Positions 18,460 through 28,641 of a stretch of DNA of 64,000 bases are shown here, one piece after another. Made by a program: the position numbers and the translations under genes. A model generated the notes under the pieces. It was not told the DNA's origin and made no database searches. It worked only from the letters and a program-made list of their open reading frames with translations. Numbering within the stretch: position 1 is the first letter of the stretch; the number at the start of each line of letters is the position of its first letter. The stretch is from NCBI RefSeq assembly GCF_016901135.1, contig NZ_JAFEVL010000045.1:558001-622000 (forward strand), read 5' to 3'. The stretch is from Martinezella lusitana (GTDB taxonomy: Bacteria; Pseudomonadota; Alphaproteobacteria; Rhizobiales; Rhizobiaceae).

Positions 18460-19975
18460 GGCCGGCCTCGCTCTCGCTTTTCCATTCTCCGGCCATCATC
18501 AGCCCCAGCGAGCGTGCATCCGCCTCGTCCGCATCGATGGGCGCTGAAAGTTTGCCGCCGACGATTGCCTGAATACGGTCGGCCAGGGCAATGACTTCAT
18601 CCAGGTCCTCAGAAATCAGAAGCACGGCCGTGCCCTGCCGGCGTGCCTCCAATATGCGGCCGTGAACGGCCGCCACCGCCCCTTCGTCCAGGCCACGTGC
18701 CGGCTGGGCGGCGACAAGGATGCGCGGTCGTTCATATAGATTGCGGCCGAGGATCAGCTTCTGCATGTTGCCGCCGGACAGAAGCCGGGTGCGGCTCGCC
18801 GGGCTGCCGCCGCGTACATCGAATGTATCGATGATCTCCTGCGCAAAGGCCATGCCGGCCCTGCGGTCGACCAGCCCGTGCTTCGAGAAAGATGGCAGGC
18901 GCTCCAGCACGGCATTTTCCCAGATCGCCATTTCGCCGATCGCGCCGTCGCGGTTTCGGTCCTCGGGAATACGCCCGATGCCGGCGCCAATGATCTCGGC
19001 CACATCTGGATTATCGATGGGCTCGCCAAAGAGCAGAAGCTCGCCTGATGTGCGGGCCAGCGTGCCGGATAAGATTTGTCCCAGCGCCGCCTGGCCATTG
19101 CCGGATACGCCGATAATGCCGAGAATCTCGCCGGCGCGCAGGTGGAAACTGATCTTCTTCAATCGCTCGACATCGCCGATCTTCACGGTGATATCGCGTG
19201 CCTCCAGCGCGATATCACCCGGCGTGCTCGCTTCTCGGGTTGGCCGAGTGACACGATGGCCGACCATGAGTTCCGCAAGCTCCGCTTTGTTGGTCTCGGT
19301 CGCCCGCCGTTCAGCCTCAACCTTGCCGCCACGCAGGACGACGATACGATCGGCCGTCGCCATGACTTCATCGAGCTTATGCGAGATGAAGATCAATGAC
19401 AGGCCCTGTGTTGCCATCTCCCTTAGGGTCGCGAACAGCCGTTCCGTTTCGATTTGTGTGAGCACTGCCGTCGGTTCGTCGAGGATCAGGATACGCGCAT
19501 CGTTATAAAGCGCCTTCAGGATTTCCACTCGCTGCTGCTCGCCGACCGAGAGGTCACCGAGGCGTGCGTCCGGATCGACCTTCAGGCCAAAGCGCTCGGC
19601 AATCGCCATCAGTTTTCTGCGCGCGGCTCCGGTCTGCGATCGCAGGGACCAGAGCGTCTCCGTGCCGGTCATGACGTTTTCGAGCACAGTCAGATTGGGC
19701 GCGAGCGAAAAATGCTGGTGCACCATGCCGACACCGGCGCGAATTGCAGCGCGAGGCTTGCCACGCGGCAGCTCGGCGCCGTCGACAAGAATGCGCCCGG
19801 TGTCCGGCACATAGTGGCCGAAGAGAATGCTCATCAGTGTCGTCTTGCCGGCACCGTTCTCGCCGAGCAGGGCGACAATCTCGCCTTTGGCGAGCGTTAG
19901 CGAGATATTGTCATTGGCAACGGTGCTGCCGAAACGCTTGCTGACACCTTCGATCGTCAGAACAGGCGTGTTCAT
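18449..19975 (-). CDS. BMP-type ABC transporter ATP-binding protein (tandem ATPase, YufO/RbsA-like)
   Basis: A 508-aa fused ATPase with two domains. The N-terminal half is complete: GENGAGKTT, LSVGEQQRVEILKAL and LILDEPTAVL. The C-terminal half is the usual degenerate copy, with GVSGNGQAA replacing Walker A and LVAAQPARGLD replacing Walker B, while LSGGNMQKLILGRNL is kept. This pattern is standard for sugar and nucleoside importers of the RbsA/YufO group. It overlaps the amidase gene by four bases at its start. Confidence 0.88.
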   Translation of the reverse strand: MNTPVLTIEGVSKRFGSTVANDNISLTLAKGEIVALLGENGAGKTTLMSILFGHYVPDTGRILVDGAELPRGKPRAAIRAGVGMVHQHFSLAPNLTVLENVMTGTETLWSLRSQTGAARRKLMAIAERFGLKVDPDARLGDLSVGEQQRVEILKALYNDARILILDEPTAVLTQIETERLFATLREMATQGLSLIFISHKLDEVMATADRIVVLRGGKVEAERRATETNKAELAELMVGHRVTRPTREASTPGDIALEARDITVKIGDVERLKKISFHLRAGEILGIIGVSGNGQAALGQILSGTLARTSGELLLFGEPIDNPDVAEIIGAGIGRIPEDRNRDGAIGEMAIWENAVLERLPSFSKHGLVDRRAGMAFAQEIIDTFDVRGGSPASRTRLLSGGNMQKLILGRNLYERPRILVAAQPARGLDEGAVAAVHGRILEARRQGTAVLLISEDLDEVIALADRIQAIVGGKLSAPIDADEADARSLGLMMAGEWKSESEAGHAV

Positions 19976-21396
19976 GCGGCCAGCCCCACGATCGGATGGC
20001 GGTGCTGCCAGCGCCCATCGGCTTCAAGCTGCGCCGCAAGCGACAGAAGTAGCGCGTCCTCGCCCATCGGCGCCATGAGCTGGATCGGCAATGGCAGGCC
20101 ATTGGCATCGGCGCCGAAGGCAAGCGTAATGGCCGGAAAGCCGGAGACGTTGGCAAGCGACGCAAGCGGCGCGAAAGCCGTCATCCGCTCGAGATGCAGG
20201 TCGGTGTCGGCATGATCCGTTGGAAAGGAGCCTATCGGCGGGGGTGCCGTAGCCAGCATCGGCATGACGATGACATCGACCTTCTCGAACAGGTCCCACA
20301 GTGTGCGGCTCGCTCTTACCGCGCCATTGAGGGCGTTCCAAAGTGCCGTCGCCGGCATGGCGTGTCCGCGCATGATGAAAGCCTGCGTCATTGCCTCTGT
20401 CGCCAGAATATCCAGTTTGAGGTCGTCCACCAAGCCAGCGATATTGACGGAAATGATATCGCCGAAGGCGCGGGCGCCGGCTGCGACCGCTTCGTCGACG
20501 TCAGTCCAGGCGAGCGGGATAAGCCGGTGCCTCTGCTTTTCGAGGAAGCCTGCGGACGCTTCTACCGCCTCCAGCCTGTCGGCCGCGGTCGGGTAACGCT
20601 CGCCGGTATCTGCGAGCAGGCCGATCCGAAGGCGCCCCTTTTCGGCGGTAGGCTCCGCGATGTCGGCGAAGGGTCCCTTCGTGTTGCCGCGCAGGGCAGC
20701 GAAGATTCGGGCTGTATCGCGTACCGAACGGGTGACGGCAAGCTCGCTGGCAATGCCGCCGAGATGATTACCGAAAGCGGGGCCGGCAGGCATTGCGCCT
20801 CGGGTCGGCTTCAGGCCAACCAAGCCGCAGCACGCGGCCGGCACGCGGATCGATCCGCCCGCGTCCGTGGCATGGGCAATCGCCACGATGCCGGCGGCAA
20901 CGGCTGCCGCCGCACCGCCGGAGGAGCCGCCTGCGGTGCGGCTCGGATCCAGCGGGTTTCGGCAGATCGGACCGACGGCAGGCTCGGAGGCGAGCGAGAA
21001 GCCGAACTCCGGGCTGGTGCTCAGCCCGAACGGGCAGAGGCCCGCGTCGCGAAATCGCCTTGCCAGATCGCTGTCGGCCTCACCACCTTTGCGCTCGAAA
21101 AGACGTGAGCCGGCCGTCACCGGCAGCCCCGCAAAGGGGCCGCCGAGATCCTTGGCGATGGTCGGCACGCCCGCGAATGATCGCGCCGCAAAGCGCTCGG
21201 GCTGCTCCGACGCTTCTCCATCCATCACTTGCGCGGCCGCAAGACCCATCCCGGCGTCGAGATGGACGATGGCACCGAGGTCCTCATGGACTGCGCAAGC
21301 CGCAAGAGAGGCCCGCATGGCGTCCATGCAGGTGAGCTTGCCGGATTTGATGGCGCCGGCGAGGTCCGTGGCGTCGGCCGATGACTGGCTGCTCAT
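19972..21396 (-). CDS. Amidase (amidase-signature family)
   Basis: A 474-aa amidase-signature hydrolase with the full Ser-cisSer-Lys triad: Lys in AKDLGG (~residue 81), cis-Ser in GGSSGGAAAAVAAG (~157) and the nucleophile in DAGGSIRVPA (~181). Family members cleave amides, carbamoyl compounds and ring-opened ureides. It sits between the binding protein (12 bases upstream) and the ATPase (4-base overlap) of the nucleobase-type transporter, so its substrate should be the transported molecule or a product derived from it, for example a ureido or carbamoyl intermediate. Confidence 0.84.
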   Translation of the reverse strand: MSSQSSADATDLAGAIKSGKLTCMDAMRASLAACAVHEDLGAIVHLDAGMGLAAAQVMDGEASEQPERFAARSFAGVPTIAKDLGGPFAGLPVTAGSRLFERKGGEADSDLARRFRDAGLCPFGLSTSPEFGFSLASEPAVGPICRNPLDPSRTAGGSSGGAAAAVAAGIVAIAHATDAGGSIRVPAACCGLVGLKPTRGAMPAGPAFGNHLGGIASELAVTRSVRDTARIFAALRGNTKGPFADIAEPTAEKGRLRIGLLADTGERYPTAADRLEAVEASAGFLEKQRHRLIPLAWTDVDEAVAAGARAFGDIISVNIAGLVDDLKLDILATEAMTQAFIMRGHAMPATALWNALNGAVRASRTLWDLFEKVDVIVMPMLATAPPPIGSFPTDHADTDLHLERMTAFAPLASLANVSGFPAITLAFGADANGLPLPIQLMAPMGEDALLLSLAAQLEADGRWQHRHPIVGLAA

Positions 21397-21408
21397 GATC
21401 GAGCCGAA

Positions 21409-22395
21409 TTACTTCGGCTGATCCATCATCTTCGGCACTTCGAAGGTGCCGGCCTTGATGTCGGTGCGGACCTTCTCCATTGCGGCTTCGGCGTCCGCCG
21501 GCGCGACACCCTTGACGTAGACGATATCGCTGCCGCCTTCCTTCATAAGGCCATAGGCCGTGTAGCTGCGGCCGACCGGCTTGCCGGCGGCGGCATCGGC
21601 GATGGCAGCGTTGAGAATGGGACGGAAGTACCACATGGCGTTGGCGAAGACCGTATCCGGATAGCGCGGCGTGTAGTCGATGAGCGATCCCACAGATTTG
21701 ATGTGCCGCTCCTTGGCCGCGTCGGCTGTGCCGATGCGCTCGCCGAAGAGAACGTCGGCGCCGGCATCGATCTGCGCAAGGCCCGCCTCGCGCGCTTTGG
21801 GCGGATCGAAGAATGTGCCGATGAAGGAGACCAGATGCTTGCAGTCGGGATTGACCGCCTTGACGCCTGCGGCGAAGGCGTTGATCAGCATATTGACTTC
21901 GGGGATCGGGATCGCCCCCACGGAGCCGACGACGTTGGATTTGGTCATCTTGCCTGCCAGCATGCCGGCCAGATAGGCACCGTCATGGTTCCAGGTGCCG
22001 AAGACGCCGAAGTTGCTGCCGGCCGCTTCGCCGCTCGACCCGAGCACGAAGGCCGTGTCCGGATAGTCTGCGGCGACCTGGCGCGCTTCCTTCTCCACCG
22101 CATAGGCTTCACCGATGATCAGCTTGTTGCCCTGTTCGGCATATTCGCGCATGGCGCGGGGATAATCGGTGCCCGAGACGCCTTCGGAAAAGACGTATTC
22201 GATAACACCCTCCTTGGCCGCGTCCTGGAGCGCCTTGTGAAGACAGGAATTCCAGGCGTTTTCGACGGGTGAGGCATGAATGCCGGCCACTTTGAGCGGC
22301 GCGGCGGCACGGGCGGCCGGCGCAAGCGCGCTTACCCCAAGCGCGATGCCGGAAGCGATGACGGCACGACGTGACAGTATGATTTCATTGGTCAT
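21409..22395 (-). CDS. BMP-family periplasmic substrate-binding protein
   Basis: A 328-aa basic-membrane-protein (BMP/Med/PnrA) family binding protein. The ATG at 22395 is preceded by GGGG; a longer frame to 22464 is not supported. The N-terminus is a signal peptide (hydrophobic AVIASGIALGVSALAPAARA). Family members bind purine or pyrimidine nucleosides; some rhizobial ones bind other heterocycles. It is the first gene of the six-gene operon and is preceded by a very good sigma-70 promoter at 22432-22460. Confidence 0.87.
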   Translation of the reverse strand: MTNEIILSRRAVIASGIALGVSALAPAARAAAPLKVAGIHASPVENAWNSCLHKALQDAAKEGVIEYVFSEGVSGTDYPRAMREYAEQGNKLIIGEAYAVEKEARQVAADYPDTAFVLGSSGEAAGSNFGVFGTWNHDGAYLAGMLAGKMTKSNVVGSVGAIPIPEVNMLINAFAAGVKAVNPDCKHLVSFIGTFFDPPKAREAGLAQIDAGADVLFGERIGTADAAKERHIKSVGSLIDYTPRYPDTVFANAMWYFRPILNAAIADAAAGKPVGRSYTAYGLMKEGGSDIVYVKGVAPADAEAAMEKVRTDIKAGTFEVPKMMDQPK

Positions 22396-22431
22396 TTTTC
22401 TGATCCCCTGCTTTTTGATCATTTGGTAAAA

Positions 22432-22460
22432 ATCATAGGTGGGGGCTAAAAAAGTGTCAA
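22432..22460 (-). promoter_or_regulatory. Sigma-70 promoter of the BMP-type transporter operon
   Basis: On the minus strand a perfect TTGACA (22460-22455) and TATGAT (22437-22432) are separated by exactly 17 bases, 37 bases upstream of the binding-protein start. This is the best housekeeping-type promoter seen in the window. Confidence 0.75.
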
Positions 22461-22592
22461 GCAATCGGCATGCTTAAATAATATGCGCGCGCAACCAGTG
22501 CCTTCTTGTCACGATCAGTTTCCGACCCTCTGAAACAGCCGATATCCAGCCGGCGTCCTGGTATCTGATAGGGCGCTTTGGCGCGAGTAGGG

Positions 22593-23162
22593 TCAGCCGG
22601 CCACGCGCCCGATCATGTGGGCAATGGCGGCACGATAGCGAGCTGCATCCCCGGCAAGGGCCGCCCGATCAAATGCGGCCGAAAGGATATCCGCCAATGC
22701 ATCGACGGGAATACGTGAGCCACTACCTGGGCCGAGCGCGGCTTCTAGGCCATGTTTCAAGGTGAGGGCGGTCGTTTCCTCGTCCAGTTGCTTCATTTCC
22801 ATAAAGCCGAGCACGGTCGGTCCCTCGATCAGGAGAAGCCTGGTGCGGCCGACAACCCGCATCGCATCGAGATAGGCGTTGCTACCGGCAATCAGCGCGT
22901 CGAGCGGCGCAAGGCGCTCCGGGGTGGCCCGCTCTATGTCACGCGTCACCGCAAGGGCTTCCTCCCGCACGACGGCGCGAAACAGCGCGCGCTTGTCTTC
23001 GAAATGGTGATAGAGCGCGCCGCGGGTGATGCCGGCCGCGGTGACGATCTCCGGCGTCGATGTTTCGGCATAGCCCTTTTCCACGAAGAGCGTCCGCGCG
23101 GCTGCGATCAGCGCCGCTTTGGTCTTCTCGGTTCTTTCCCGATTGGAGCGATAGTCTTGCAT
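22593..23162 (-). CDS. TetR-family transcriptional regulator
   Basis: A 189-aa repressor. Residues ~10-60 form a TetR helix-turn-helix (STPEIVTAAGITRGALYHHF); the rest is an all-helical ligand domain. It is divergent from the VOC gene at 23232, and the 69 bases between them contain a 17-base palindrome with a repeated flank. It most likely represses itself and the VOC gene. The transporter operon downstream has its own promoter 197 bases away and need not belong to it. Confidence 0.85.
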   Translation of the reverse strand: MQDYRSNRERTEKTKAALIAAARTLFVEKGYAETSTPEIVTAAGITRGALYHHFEDKRALFRAVVREEALAVTRDIERATPERLAPLDALIAGSNAYLDAMRVVGRTRLLLIEGPTVLGFMEMKQLDEETTALTLKHGLEAALGPGSGSRIPVDALADILSAAFDRAALAGDAARYRAAIAHMIGRVAG

Positions 23163-23171
23163 GCATGCAGC

Positions 23172-23214
23172 CTGTATGTTATTTGTGGAAATACAGGCAG
23201 ACTGTATGTTATTT
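23172..23214. promoter_or_regulatory. TetR operator region between TetR and VOC genes
   Basis: ATACAG (23191-23196) and CTGTAT (23202-23207) form an inverted repeat around GCAGA, the layout of AcrR-type TetR operators. CTGTATGTTATTT occurs twice, at 23172-23184 and 23202-23214, exactly 30 bases apart (three helical turns). Both start codons lie within 20 bases, so bound repressor would block both genes. Confidence 0.65.
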
Positions 23215-23231
23215 TATGGGGAGTGGGAAGC

Positions 23232-23663
23232 ATGAAGGTGACGAGCTATTATCCTGTCATCATGACGGAGCGCGTTGAGGAGACCGCAGCCTTCTACATC
23301 GAGCATTTCGGTTTCCAGGAAAATTTCGCCAGCGACTGGTATGTGCATCTGCAATCGGCGCAGGACAGTGGGATCAACCTTGCCATTTTGGACGGGCGGC
23401 ACGAGACGATCCCGGCGGCCGGGCGCGGCCGGGTCGCGGGTCTATTGCTTAATTTCGAAGTGGAAGATGTGGACGCTGTTTATGAGCGCACGCGCGAAGC
23501 CGGCCTGCCGATCCTGCTTGCCATTCGCGACGAAGCTTTCGGTCAACGCCATTTCATTACCGCCGATCCGAATGGCGTGCTGATCGACATCATCAAGCCT
23601 ATACCGCCGAGCGCCGAGTTTGCGGCGCTCTATGCGGATGATGCCTTGCCGAAGGGGGAATAA
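23232..23663 (+). CDS. VOC (glyoxalase/bleomycin-resistance) family protein
   Basis: A 143-aa vicinal-oxygen-chelate fold protein with two beta-alpha-beta-beta-beta modules: SYYPVIMTERVEETAAFY at the start, and AFGQRHFITADPNGVLIDII at the end. The start is the ATG at 23232; the open frame extends upstream across the TetR gene without a ribosome site. Members are lyases, dioxygenases or drug-binding proteins. Divergence from a TetR gene suggests an inducible detoxification role. Substrate unknown. Confidence 0.83.
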   Translation: MKVTSYYPVIMTERVEETAAFYIEHFGFQENFASDWYVHLQSAQDSGINLAILDGRHETIPAAGRGRVAGLLLNFEVEDVDAVYERTREAGLPILLAIRDEAFGQRHFITADPNGVLIDIIKPIPPSAEFAALYADDALPKGE

Positions 23664-23782
23664 TAGAGGGCAAGCCGTGATCCGTAAAATCTGCTGAAGC
23701 AATTCTATCTTTCGTTAACTAGGTCATTTCACTCAATGTTTTCGGTTTTCGTGCAACAAAGCGAAACAAAGGTAGGTGACCC

Positions 23783-23989
23783 ATGCAAGAGCTTCCAGTT
23801 TCGTCAAAGATCATTAAATCCGTCTTCTTCCGCCCCGATGACGGGCGCCTTTTCATTCGCTTCAAGAATGGCGAGGAACGCCAGTTCACCGGTGTACCGC
23901 AAAAGGCTGTGGCCGCCATGGTGAAGGCGCCTTCGCCCGGCCAGCACTACATCGAGCATATCCGCACGCAGTTCGAACGCGTCGCTTAG
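23783..23989 (+). CDS. KTSC-domain small protein
   Basis: A 68-aa protein that is almost entirely one KTSC domain: SSKI near the start, then FFRPDDGRLFIRFKNGE, then YSGVP-like FTGVPQKAV, then the APSPGQHYIEHIR tail. The domain is found alone or fused to lysyl-tRNA synthetase or nucleic-acid proteins, with no settled function. The ATG at 23783 follows AAAGGTAGGTG. It stands alone between the VOC and MFS genes. Confidence 0.75.
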   Translation: MQELPVSSKIIKSVFFRPDDGRLFIRFKNGEERQFTGVPQKAVAAMVKAPSPGQHYIEHIRTQFERVA

Positions 23990-24087
23990 GCTTTCCTGCC
24001 GGTATCGGCGCTGGAACGATAATGCGTTCGCTGCTTCATGAAAACGGTATTCTCGGCGGGCTTTTCTCAGATGGCAAAGCATGGGCA

Positions 24088-24105
24088 GGCCGCCTTTTGG
24101 CGGCC
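24088..24105 (+). terminator. Hairpin after the KTSC gene
   Basis: Perfect 7-base inverted repeat GGCCGCC / GGCGGCC with a TTTT loop, about 100 bases downstream of the KTSC stop and about 105 bases before the MFS start. No T tract follows, so termination strength is uncertain. Confidence 0.5.
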
Positions 24106-24211
24106 ATTGCTTCGATGGCGCTTTTGCCGACTTTCCGTCAAATCTCGCATTGATAAACGCTGAGTTGCGCTATCTACATCCCTCAATATCGTCTTGCAGG
24201 GAGGAAGAGAC

Positions 24212-25522
24212 GTGGTTGATGAGAAGCAGCTTATCTCCAAGATTACCTGGAGGCTCATGCCATTTCTGGGGATCCTCTATCTGATCGCCTACATCGATCG
24301 TCAGAATGTCAGCTACGCAAAGCTGGAGATGGTCGGTGACCTGGGGATGAGCGAATATGCCTATGGTCTTGGCGCCTCGCTGTTCTTCATCGGTTATTTC
24401 CTGTTCGAGGTCCCGAGCAACCTGCTTCTCGACAGGTTCGGTGCCAGCAAGTGGTTCGCGCGTATCCTCGTGTCCTGGGGGATAGTCACGGTCGCCCTGG
24501 CCTATACGCAGAATGCGACCATGTTCTATATTCTGCGCTTCCTGCTCGGCGCCTGCGAAGCGGGCTTCTTTCCCGGCGTGCTCTATCTGCTGACCCTCTG
24601 GTATCCTTCGGCCTATCGCGGCACCATGGTCGGCCTATTCATGATCTTCAGCGCATTCGCCAATGCGATCGGTGCGCCTCTCGGCGGCGTCCTGCTGGAT
24701 CTGAATGGGCTCTATGGCATGGCCGGATGGCAATGGGTCTTCCTCGTCACCGGCATTCCCGCCATCATTGCCGGCATCATCACGTTTTTTTATCTGCCCG
24801 ATCTGCCTCTGAAGGCTTCGTTTCTGAGCGACGCGGAAAAGACCTGGCTCAAGGACAGGCTTGCGGTGGAAAATTCAGGCATGGAGCAAAACGCCTCCGA
24901 TGGTTTCCGTGCACTCATCAATCCACGCGTGCTGCTGATGGCGCTTTGCTATGTCGGTTTCCCGCTGGCGGCCTATGGGCTCAGCTACTGGCTGCCGACG
25001 ATCGTCAAGAATTTCGGCGTCAGCAACACGACGAACGGCTTCCTGAACATCATCCCCTGGCTCCTCGTCGCGGTCGCGCTTTACGCAGTGCCGGCGGCGG
25101 CGGATAAGGCGACCTCGAAGACGCCGTTCATCGTCATTCCCGCCCTTGTCGGCGCTGCATGCCTGGTACTGTCAGCCGTGATCCCCGATCATACATTGCA
25201 GTTTACCTTCCTGTGCATTGCGGCAGCCGGCATCTTCGCAGGTCAGCCGGTGTTCTGGAGCCTGCCTTCGCGCTTCCTGCAAGGTGCCGGAGCCGCGGCA
25301 GGCCTCGCCGCCATCAACTCCGTCGGCAATCTCGGCGGCTTCGTCGCCCAGAACGTCGTCCCCTGGATCAAGGATTCCACCGGAAGCACGATTGCGCCGA
25401 TGTTCTTCCTTGCCGCCTGCCTGTTTGCAGCGGCTCTATTGGTTCTCGTGATCGGGCGCATGGTGCCAAGCACGCCGAAATCGCACGACCTTGGCAGTCC
25501 AGGCGCCGCGCGGGTCAAGTGA
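24212..25522 (+). CDS. MFS transporter, anion:cation symporter family (sugar acid / aromatic acid type)
   Basis: A 436-aa twelve-helix MFS carrier. The GTG at 24212 has an excellent GGGAGGAAGAG site and is preferred over the TTG at 24194. The early block LYLIAYIDRQNVSYAKLEM and the GACEAGFFPGVLYLLTLWYP block of helices 4-5 are typical of the ACS family (tartrate, galactonate, phthalate, 4-hydroxyphenylacetate permeases). It is convergent with the sugar-acid dehydratase operon, so sugar acid uptake is a reasonable guess. A hairpin follows at 25564-25584. Confidence 0.85.
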   Translation: MVDEKQLISKITWRLMPFLGILYLIAYIDRQNVSYAKLEMVGDLGMSEYAYGLGASLFFIGYFLFEVPSNLLLDRFGASKWFARILVSWGIVTVALAYTQNATMFYILRFLLGACEAGFFPGVLYLLTLWYPSAYRGTMVGLFMIFSAFANAIGAPLGGVLLDLNGLYGMAGWQWVFLVTGIPAIIAGIITFFYLPDLPLKASFLSDAEKTWLKDRLAVENSGMEQNASDGFRALINPRVLLMALCYVGFPLAAYGLSYWLPTIVKNFGVSNTTNGFLNIIPWLLVAVALYAVPAAADKATSKTPFIVIPALVGAACLVLSAVIPDHTLQFTFLCIAAAGIFAGQPVFWSLPSRFLQGAGAAAGLAAINSVGNLGGFVAQNVVPWIKDSTGSTIAPMFFLAACLFAAALLVLVIGRMVPSTPKSHDLGSPGAARVK

Positions 25523-25563
25523 TCGTAGCGTCTGCTCGTGGAGGCGCTGCTTATCGAACGAGA

Positions 25564-25584
25564 CGGGCGGTCATGGGCCGCCCG
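25564..25584 (+). terminator. Bidirectional hairpin between MFS gene and dehydratase operon
   Basis: Inverted repeat CGGGCGG / CCGCCCG with a 7-base loop, 42 bases after the MFS stop and 61 bases beyond the convergent dehydratase stop; suited to end both transcripts. Confidence 0.55.
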
Positions 25585-25644
25585 CCTCCTTTAAGGTGAG
25601 CGAGTTGCCGTCACGGCACTCGAGAGCCGCTCCCCGACAAACGG

Positions 25645-26832
25645 TCAGGCAAAAGCGTAGGAGCCATCCGGGCGCTTGGGCACGCGCCGCTGCCAATGAA
25701 TGTAACCCTCTTCCTCCATCGCCTTCTCGTCGATGTCGACACCCCAGCCGGGCCTGTCGGGGCGCAGCGCGAGATAGCCGTCCTTCGGCAGGTAGGGATC
25801 GACGACATAACGGGTCTCGCCCTGCCGCTTTTCGATATCGTTGCCGCCATAGACATAGGCTTGCCCCTTCGGCAGCCGGTATTCGAGTATTCTAAAGTTC
25901 TGGGCGGCGGCCGAGAAGTGAACATTGACGGCCGTTGCCAGCGGACCCATCGGATTGTGCGGGGCGACGCCGACGAAGTGGGCTTCGGCAAGCGTTGCGA
26001 TACGCCGCATCTCGCTGATGCCGCCGACGACGCAGATATCGGGCTGAATGAGATCCGCGCCCTTGACCTGCAGCAGGCGCAGGAATTCGTTGCGATTATA
26101 GAGCGACTCTCCGGTCGCCAGCACGCAATTGAGCCCCTGCTTCAACTCGCCCCACATCTCGATGTTTTCAGGGCGCAGCGGCTCCTCGTAGAAAAGGGGG
26201 TCGTAGGGTGCGAGCGCATTGCCGAGCTGGCGCGCGGCAACCGGCTCGAAGATCTTCGCATGTGCGTCGAAGGCGATTTCGTAATCGTCGCGCACGGTTT
26301 CGCGCAGCGAGCGGAAATAGTCGGCGGAAGCCTTGACGACATTGCCCCAGCGGTGGGCATGCATGTCGATGCGCCAGGGGCTCAGCTTGAAGGCGGTAAA
26401 GCCCCATTCGGCGTTCAGGCGGTCGAATTCGTCACGCGCTGCCGGCGCATCGGGTGCGGTATAAACGCCGGCATAGACCTTGACGCGATCGCGCACGGCG
26501 CCGCCGAGCAGCTTGTAGACGGGGACGTTGAGCGCTTTGGCCGAAAGATCCCAGAGGCAATGATCGAGAGCGGAGATTGCGGCAAGGCCGAGCGCGCCGG
26601 GCGGGAACCGGCTTTGCTGGATCAACAGGTTGACGAGATAGTCGATGCGGGTCGGGTCCTGGCCAGCGATGAAGCCGTAGAGATAGTCAAGCAGCGGCGG
26701 CAGCGCCTTGTCGGGACCGTGATTGTAGCATTCGCCCCAGCCCGTCAGTCCGTCATCCGTGTCGAGCGCGACGATGACGCGCGGGCGGTCCTTGTCGCGG
26801 GTCATGAACACCCGCATGCGGTCGATCTTCAT
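25645..26832 (-). CDS. Enolase-superfamily (mandelate racemase-like) sugar-acid dehydratase
   Basis: A 395-aa protein with the MR/MLE architecture: N-terminal capping domain (VIVALDTDDGLTGWGEC, LDHCLWDLSAKAL), then the barrel. Metal ligands are the Asp in IAFDAHAK (~residue 190), the Glu in FYEEPL (~217) and the Glu in ATGES (~242). A histidine in APHNPMGP (~292) is the general acid/base seen in mannonate, gluconate and galactonate-type dehydratases. It would form a 2-keto-3-deoxy acid from an aldonic or uronic-derived acid. It closes the Dpp-type transporter operon; the KdgD-like enzyme at 33825 could take the next step. Confidence 0.84.
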   Translation of the reverse strand: MKIDRMRVFMTRDKDRPRVIVALDTDDGLTGWGECYNHGPDKALPPLLDYLYGFIAGQDPTRIDYLVNLLIQQSRFPPGALGLAAISALDHCLWDLSAKALNVPVYKLLGGAVRDRVKVYAGVYTAPDAPAARDEFDRLNAEWGFTAFKLSPWRIDMHAHRWGNVVKASADYFRSLRETVRDDYEIAFDAHAKIFEPVAARQLGNALAPYDPLFYEEPLRPENIEMWGELKQGLNCVLATGESLYNRNEFLRLLQVKGADLIQPDICVVGGISEMRRIATLAEAHFVGVAPHNPMGPLATAVNVHFSAAAQNFRILEYRLPKGQAYVYGGNDIEKRQGETRYVVDPYLPKDGYLALRPDRPGWGVDIDEKAMEEEGYIHWQRRVPKRPDGSYAFA

Positions 26833-26912
26833 CTCTATTTCCTTCTATCGATGGTTATGGACGCGGCGTGGGAAGAGCCGCAGGTTTGGAAATCTTTGCC
26901 ATGGTGATCTGA

Positions 26913-28634
<1,722 letters not shown>

Positions 28635-28641
28635 GCCCGCC

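Noticed and set aside
25696..26907. 403-codon plus-strand open frame
   Set aside because: Antisense to the enolase-superfamily dehydratase with no recognisable features.
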